Below are positions 51,936 through 64,000 of a DNA stretch of 64,000 nt, piece after piece (position 1 is the first letter of the stretch; each line of letters begins with the position of its first letter). Below the pieces are notes generated by a model that searched no databases, was not told the DNA's origin, and was given only the letters and a program-made list of their open reading frames with translations. A program made the translations under genes and the position numbers. Origin of the DNA: Trematomus loennbergii (lineage: Eukaryota > Chordata > Actinopteri > Perciformes > Nototheniidae); contig JAAOOA010000056.1 of the NCBI GenBank assembly GCA_012861695.1, forward strand, positions 11,979,207-12,043,206, written 5' to 3'.

Positions 51936-53398
51936 CTTTGTGCCCTAGAAATTATGCTGCCTCTCTGCAAGCTTTCATTCCTTCACAGTACAGATACAGT
52001 AGCACAGTGTTTAATGTCAATTTAAAGTAAGTTGATAATTGAAATTGGTAAGCTACAAAATGGTGAGCTTTATGTCAACAAATGCACCTTGCTTGTTGCC
52101 TTAGAGAAAAATGTGTATGCAGGTGTTTACAACGGACATTCTCAAAAGGATTTAAAGGTGTTAAAATAAGTCAGAATCAGGAACAGAACAATGCCAGCTG
52201 CTTTTTGACAGAGAAAGTTTAGAAAATGTTATGTTACAACATTACTTTGAAACAGTCTCTGTGTGTGCGTGTGAAAGGTCAGAGAGGACGAGAGCACAAG
52301 GCAGAAAGTCAGTCAGACAAACCTGACAGACTGAAAGCTTAACCTGACAGTGAACGCAAACATTACATTCACTGATGTTTGTGCTGTTCTCTTTCAGCTG
52401 GGACAGGCAGTCAGTAATAACTGCGAACACCTGGGCAGCCTCCAGGCTCTACACCTCAGCCCCTGGGGCTCTTCACCTGGGACAGGAGGCCCTACGCAGC
52501 TTCCCTTACCGCTGGAGAGCTGCCTGGAGCAGGCAGATTATCGCACGTCGCCCAGAAGGGACATGAGGCTAGGAATTCTGTCAAACTCTTTAACATTAAT
52601 CATCAGGACAGAGTGACAGTATGGTGAGAATACAGATACATATCACCAATGTACCACAAAACCCTCACACAATATCAAAAAGTCAACTTTTCCAAAGTTA
52701 CAGTGAAAATAAGGTAACATTTAGTTTTGCCTTATTATTGGTATGATGTGCTGGTTTGAATCATTTGCAGAACTTGATATTACATACCAAACCACAAACA
52801 ATCAAGTATATACAGCAGGCAGGCATGTAGAAGCACAGCACACATACATGCAGATTTAATATACTTAAAATAATGAAGTCAGGGAGATGCATTCCTCATT
52901 AACACCGCTCATACTTTTATGACATTCACTTTTGACACACTTATTTAGGTGGCTGTGTGGGAAGAGGAGAGTAAAAAACAATGATTCAAGTGCTGCCTGG
53001 TAAAATCCAAATAATAATAATAAAAGCAACCCGGTATCACGGCAAGACGTGAACATGTGACGATCTACCATGCTGGGAGACGTGAATATGTCACGGTTTC
53101 GTCCCTTCAAACGTGACAGTTACACGGTATTGTTAACATGGCCCAACCAGTGGAGAAATACCCGGAAGTGCCTAGCAAATGGTCTACCGCGCCTATTGGT
53201 CGGTTTTTATTGTCAAATTAGATGTTTTTAATTTATTTTTTAATCGTCACACTCGATTTTGCCGATTTTCTTGTTGCCCTAGCTGGTCGACACCTCTTTT
53301 AGCAGAAACAAAGGCTACATTAATGTATTAAATCGATGTTAATCCATGTGTGTGGAGGTGAGGATGTGGAATTAACGGACGTGACGTTGTGCGATTGC

Positions 53399-53411
53399 GT
53401 TGCCAGGCAAC
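53399..53411. promoter_or_regulatory. X-box-like palindrome, left arm
   Basis: GTTGCCAGGCAAC matches the RFX X-box consensus GTNRCC(0-3)RGYAAC exactly, inside an 11-bp perfect stem with a single central base. A sister copy is in the other arm. Confidence 0.5.
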
Positions 53412-54360
53412 GCAATTTACAAACTCTTCAACTACAACCCTAATTATATTTAAAAACATTTTAGACAGCCTCACGAAATACTTTAATGTAAATTAAAATG
53501 TAAATGTGAAGGAATGTGTGTAATGTGGTGATTGACATTATTCACCCACGGATCTATGGGTTGGGGGTATTGTTCCGCACGGACATTTTAGTTAACCGGA
53601 CTCCTGTTGATGTGAAATCCGAAAACACTTTATTCCGAGTTTGCTTGCTTTTCTCTTTGGAGGTCATCACATAACGGCATTGTAATACACGGTTCGGCTG
53701 CATTAAATATGACATATCTGCCGTAGTTCTGTATTTATAGAGCCCTGATGAGAAGACTTCTGGACAAACAGGAAGCACTGCCGCCAAAACTGAAAACGTG
53801 ACGTGGATCATAAATATATCAGCAATTAAAACATCTTACATTTATTTTCACACAATACGTCTCCTTGCAGTATCAATACTAATTCGGCTGACTTTTATAT
53901 TTGATCCAATTGGTAGATAGGCTGTATTTACACCATAACGGTGCACAGCTGATAGAAAGGCACATCTAGTGGTTAAAGCACGTTATTGAATTTTATTATT
54001 TTATTATTTTTCACAAAAATGAAACCATCAATAGCAGAAACAGAATTAACTGTCATTAGTAAACCACCCAAAAAAAAAGATCATAAATGGTTTTGTTTTA
54101 TATATATTTTAAGGATAATAATAGCAATGTAACACTGTCTATGACACTTACTGTATAACACTGATTTGAAAAACATACAGAAAAAACTAATTCACTGCCC
54201 TTAATAAAGTATTTAAATATACATTTCAGGTGTGCTGTTTTGTTTAGATCATTGACATCTGGAGCTCTTTTAATGTCCTTTTTGATTATTGTTACACCAG
54301 GTCTTGTCAAAACCTTTATTCCATATTCAATATCCATTACTAAACAAAACAGCAATTCTA

Positions 54361-54470
54361 CTCCACTACAATTCAGAGGTTAACCTGGTATTTTTACTCC
54401 ACTACATTTATTTTAGTTACTTTGCAGATTCTGATTAATGATGTGAAATATAAACAACCCTTAAATCAGG
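54361..54470 (+). repeat. Dispersed teleost repeat inside the element core
   Basis: ATTCAGAGGTTAACCTGGTA then TTTTTACTCCACTACATTTA and TTAGTTACTTTGCAGATTCT form a series I recognise as a widely scattered teleost repeat. It is either a secondary insertion or part of the host element core; ends not found. Confidence 0.55.
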
Positions 54471-55329
54471 CTTTAGTTACACCTGAGTAAAATTCAGGGA
54501 AAGGTGATTGTCAAGTGCCAACAATCAGGAGAGATATTTGATAGTTGCTGCTTGAGAAGACTAAACATTTATCTGCAGATCCCTATAAAGTATATTCATT
54601 ACTCGTTATTCTCTACTAATAGTTAATTAAAGACTGTATATAATGGCTATTTTGCATATCCCTTTCAAGATTTCAAGATTTTCTAAGGATCATTGACATA
54701 TCATATACACAACTAATTCAATAACGTGCTTTAACCACTAGGCGGTGCACACAAGGTACACACAGCCATAATAACTTTGTATTATTAGTGTAGGACACTT
54801 GTGTATGTATAACATCTGAAGATGTGTAGTTTTATTCATGTTTTCACATAATTGTACAGGATATTGCTATATTATTTCACATGTTTTACTTATAATATCT
54901 GATTTGTAAAACATCACAGACAGAAAGGTATATCCGTCATTTAACAGTAAGCTATTGAAATTCTGAATCCATAGATGTGTCTCCCATCACCCAAATCCCC
55001 TGACTATTCTCTCAACTCAGTATTTACATTCTTATATTCAAAGAAAATCAGTAATATCTTTAAAAACGACAAGTCCTTTTATATCAGCTGTGCACCGTTA
55101 TGGTGTATAACGTTTTTTTCGGATTTCACATCAACAGTAAGTCCGTTTAACTAAAATGTCCGTGCGGAACAATACCCCCAACCCATAGATCCGTGGGTGA
55201 ATAATGTCAATCACCACATTACACACACCCTTCACATTTACATTTTAATTTACATTAAAGTATTTCGTGAGGCCTTCTAAAATGTTTTAAAATATAATTA
55301 GGGTTGTAGTTGAAGAGTTTGTAAATTGC

Positions 55330-55342
55330 GTTGCCTGGCAAC
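55330..55342. promoter_or_regulatory. X-box-like palindrome, right arm
   Basis: GTTGCCTGGCAAC, the inverted partner of the left-arm site, again an exact X-box match. Confidence 0.5.
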
Positions 55343-55696
55343 GCAATCACACAACGTCACGTCCGTTAATTCCACATCCTCACCTCCACACACATGGATT
55401 AACATCGATTTAATACATTAATGTAGCCTTTGTTTCTGCTAAAAGAGGTGTCGACCAGCTAGGGCAACAAGAAATCGGCGAAATCAAGTGTGACGATTAC
55501 CGACCAATAGGCGCGGTAGACCGTTTGCTTGGCACTTCCGGGTATTTCTCCACTGGTTGGGCCCATTGTTGGGCCATGTTAACAATACCGTGTAACTGTC
55601 ACGTTTGAAGGGACGAAACCGTGACATATTCACGTCTCCCAGCATGGTAGATCGTCACATGTTCACGTCTTGCCGTGATACCGGGTTGAATAAAAG

Positions 55697-59066
<3,370 letters not shown>

Positions 59067-59237
59067 CATCCCTCGTCATGATACCATTTTTTAATAGTTG
59101 CTAGGCAAAGACTTGAAAAGGTCAGTGCAGCTCCCCTTGACATTGACTCTTTTCCCTTTCTTTCCTCTAACATCAATAATACCCTATCACTGAGCCTGAA
59201 GCCATCCATCCACCTCCCATATGTTGGTTGACTATGG

Positions 59238-59239
<2 letters not shown>

Positions 59240-59270
<31 letters not shown>
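59240..59270 (+). repeat. (CA)n microsatellite, short
   Basis: CA run of 31 bases, about 75 bases before the compound CA tract that starts at 59344. Confidence 0.9.
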
Positions 59271-59272
<2 letters not shown>

Positions 59273-59343
59273 TATATCTACATGCAAACCAACACACACA
59301 TGAGAAAGTGGACAAAGAATGGAAACACAGACACGAAAATGGA

Positions 59344-61671
<2,328 letters not shown>

Positions 61672-61711
61672 CCGCCCTCTATCTGAAGTAATAGAAAATG
61701 CCCTCTACTGT
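61672..61711 (-). promoter_or_regulatory. Two tandem CTCF-like motifs, reverse
   Basis: On the reverse strand TAGAGGGCGG (from 61672-61681) matches all ten 3' positions of the CTCF core, and ACAGTAGAGGGCAT (61698-61711) matches most of the 14-base consensus. They are 26 bases apart in the same orientation, an arrangement seen at strong CTCF sites. Confidence 0.45.
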
Positions 61712-64000
61712 ACATGCTGTATTTGGATAGCTTTCAGACTCTGTGTGATGGTGTGTGAATGTGTGCCTCTGTATTATAGCATTCACAATGTCAGTGAGTG
61801 GGTGGGCTGCCATTGGCACAGAAGGGATCCCGAGTTGATGAGCCTATAATCACTGATATGATTTACTAATGAATATAAAGTTAATCAGGGACCAAGAAAC
61901 AAAACCAGAGGATGGTTTGACACCCCCAATTTGCAACACATTGGCGTGTGTACCAGGCAGTGGCTTACACTATGGATTTAAAGAATCAACACGTCCCTAC
62001 CACCACCATAAAATAATGCATAATACATTCGAATGAAGAAAAATAATTGAATGCAAAAAACGATGCTAAAGAGACAAATAGAAGAAACACTAAATCACAT
62101 ATTTCACCATTGTTATTAGATGAATCACTTTCCTCAGTCCTTTCTCTTTCAGCGGTGACATGCTGGCTCTAATTGGCTGACATGGTACTATCGCAGTAGT
62201 AAAGTGTCTAAAGTAGCACAGAAACATATAGCAAACGTCTCATTTGCATTAAATTAATTAAAGGCCACTTTCTGAGCTATATTTAAACTGAGATTGTCTG
62301 GAGCAACATATATAATTTTTATTCTCTCGCTTCCATATTCTGCATATAATTCTCTTCCTTGCGGTCTCTGTAACACACACTCCTCTCTCTCTCTTTTAGA
62401 TATGTGTGTGTGTCGGCCCAAGGCACAGCTCTACCCCTCTTAGTTCTAATTGATGTAAATAGAAAGAGTGGAGAAGGCTTGGCGAGGGCTGACCTTGTTA
62501 TATCAGGGGCGGCTCACCCCAATTAATCACAAGATCCTTTCCCAGATGCTTCAAGCTAATAAACAGCACTCTGAATCAAAAAGTCCCCGCAGTTGTACAG
62601 CCACTCCAATGATTGTGCTATACCTGCTTAAGATTAAAGTCCACTGTGAACACAGAGAGCAGGTAGCACTTATAACAATGCACAGTGGCAAAATGTGTTA
62701 GTAAAAGGCAGATGAGAAGCCTATGGAGCCCACTGTGGGACCCATAGTAATATTGGGCCTGGTAATGGACATCAAACTGTATTGGTGAAGTTTCATTTAA
62801 CAGGAGTAAAGCTCACACAGGCACAGAGGGCAGCTCAGGGGTCCTTTAGGTGAAACGCAGTAGAGACATCAAGTCAGTGCCGAGTGTATGCAGCCTCGTG
62901 CAGTGATGTACTTGTGCTTTTGTTTGTTACAGGTAAGCTAATGATGACAAGTTGTATAAAAGTAATGACACAAATGTATATTGTATATGAAACTAACAAA
63001 CTAGCGGTTATACATATATATTTATATGTTATTTTATCGTAGTTTTGCCTGTTTAATGTCGAGCGTGTAATGTGATACGTGCGTCACCTGCTAGCTTAAT
63101 TGGACTAAGGCCTGGAGTGTAACGACCTTTAACTGTATCGTGAGTTGTGCATATGTGCTGAATGGTGTCAGTTAATGGGTTTAGCAGGTTAATTATAAGT
63201 AGACTTGTAGTATGTTATGTGTTATGTAAGTTGAAAATGTAAAAAATATATAATGCTAAGAAAACATCACTCATTAGACAGACAGTGGCGAGTGTATGCA
63301 GCCTTGAACAGTGCTTTTGTTTGTTACAGCATGAACGACTGGAGTAAAGCATTTTGTGTTAGACGTATACTGTACATGTATCCCTTTTGTGTCCAAGTAT
63401 GCAACACCACCCTTCCTTCTATTTCTATTTTTTCTAACCATTTAAGCATTTTACCCTAAATTGCATGTCAAATTACCCTAGCAGTGAAATACCTTTAATG
63501 ACTCCCTCTCTGCTTGTGTAAATATTCATTTTTCATCCATTCCTTACCCTGTCATACTTACTGGGGATTTTAGGGATTTACGAGAACTAAATTATTTCAC
63601 ACATTTTAAAAGGATTATTTGAACAATGTGGGACATGTCAGTCTCCTCTACGACATACAGTAGCCTCTCCGTGATTTTACCATTTGAAAACACTACCAAA
63701 GCACAGACAATTGAACTGAATGGAGCGCACAACATGAGGGACCACAATGTGTTCATGTCATAATTACATTCAATGTCCTGTTGTGACATTTAAATGGAAG
63801 GCAACAATGTGGCATTAAGTTGCGGAACACACACAAATTCCTCTGAGTGTATGTACAGGATGTGTCTCGGCACAGCAATTTCTTTGAATATTTTAAAGGT
63901 TAATATTTGTGATTGTTTTGTGCCATAGCAGCTGTTGTTTGGGTCATATGACAATAGGCATATCCTATATGTTGTGGCTCATCAGACTGAGGCATGTCAT
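61712..64000. other. Intergenic desert, segment 8, to the window end
   Basis: No gene supported. Homeodomain-type cores cluster at 62240-62290 (GCATTAAATTAATTAAAGG) and 62510-62560 (CCCCAATTAATCACAAG). A short duplicated segment occurs at 62876-62934 and 63283-63330 (separate entry). The rest is AT-rich. Confidence 0.5.
62876..63330 (+). repeat. Direct repeat pair of about 46-58 bp, 400 bases apart
   Basis: CGAGTGTATGCAGCC..., ending in GTGCTTTTGTTTGTTACAG, occurs at 62881-62932 and again at 63289-63329. The second copy lacks about ten internal bases. The spacer is unique AT-rich sequence. It may be a small LTR-like or duplicated unit of unknown family. Confidence 0.7.

Larger units (their letters stand above)
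44346..53018. other. Intergenic desert, segment 6
   Basis: No gene supported in 8.7 kb. CNE-like blocks: 45240-45480, 47190-47400 (CATTAATTAACGTAGG), 48200-48330 (ATGACTAATTAGTAAA), 50740-51060 and 51880-51975. A GC-rich pocket is at 52398-52570. The remainder is AT-rich. Confidence 0.5.
53027..55688. mobile_element. 2.66-kb DNA transposon with about 600-bp terminal inverted repeats
   Basis: Both ends read CAACCCGGTATCACGGCAAG inward and are flanked by perfect 8-bp duplications AATAAAAG (53019-53026 and 55689-55696). The arms, about 53027-53635 and 55105-55688, are near-identical when inverted. Differences are an extra block of about 38 bases in the left arm near 53210 and an extra ATGGGCCCAAC-type block in the right arm. 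A second inner inverted pair lies at about 53964-53990 and 54716-54740. No transposase frame is present. An 8-bp duplication fits hAT or P; long arms also fit MULE or foldback types. Confidence 0.88.

Overview
The window is vertebrate DNA, almost certainly from a ray-finned (percomorph-type) fish. It holds one spliced Iroquois homeobox gene with short introns, many long AC/GT microsatellites, and several DNA transposons of types common in teleosts. No bacterial-style gene organisation is present.

Left part (1-7.6 kb): an upstream flank, then irx2a on the + strand. Exon 1 is 2276-2515, exon 2 is 3752-4157 (TALE homeodomain) and exon 3 is 4925-5779. A terminal exon or 3'UTR follows and ends at twin AATAAA signals near 7547-7557. 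The exon junctions are in phase. Exon 3, however, is readable to its end only if three single C bases are taken as missing, each from a C run. This looks like systematic homopolymer under-calling rather than a dead gene. The last few codons could not be placed with confidence.

Right part (7.6-64 kb): no further protein-coding gene could be supported. In vertebrates the IrxA complex is ordered Irx4-Irx2-Irx1, with the 3' side of Irx2 facing Irx4. By inference this 56 kb is the irx2a-irx4a regulatory desert. It contains AT/GC-balanced, homeodomain-site-rich blocks that look like conserved non-coding elements; conservation could not be tested here. CTCF-like motifs lie near 31.5, 51.9 and 61.7 kb.

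Mobile elements with identifiable ends and target-site duplications: a three-level nest at 18.79-21.53 kb (TTAA element containing a hAT-type element containing a second TTAA element); two PIF/Harbinger-like elements at 25.9-26.7 and 28.0-29.0 kb; and a 2.66 kb element at 53.03-55.69 kb with roughly 600-bp terminal inverted repeats and a perfect 8-bp duplication. There is also a degenerate minisatellite next to a small zinc-ribbon-like reading frame near 11.4-11.9 kb. I see no new multi-gene system. The strongest items for a second look are the three C-run frameshifts, the nested transposons, the giant inverted-repeat element with RFX-type X-box palindromes, and the candidate insulator sites.
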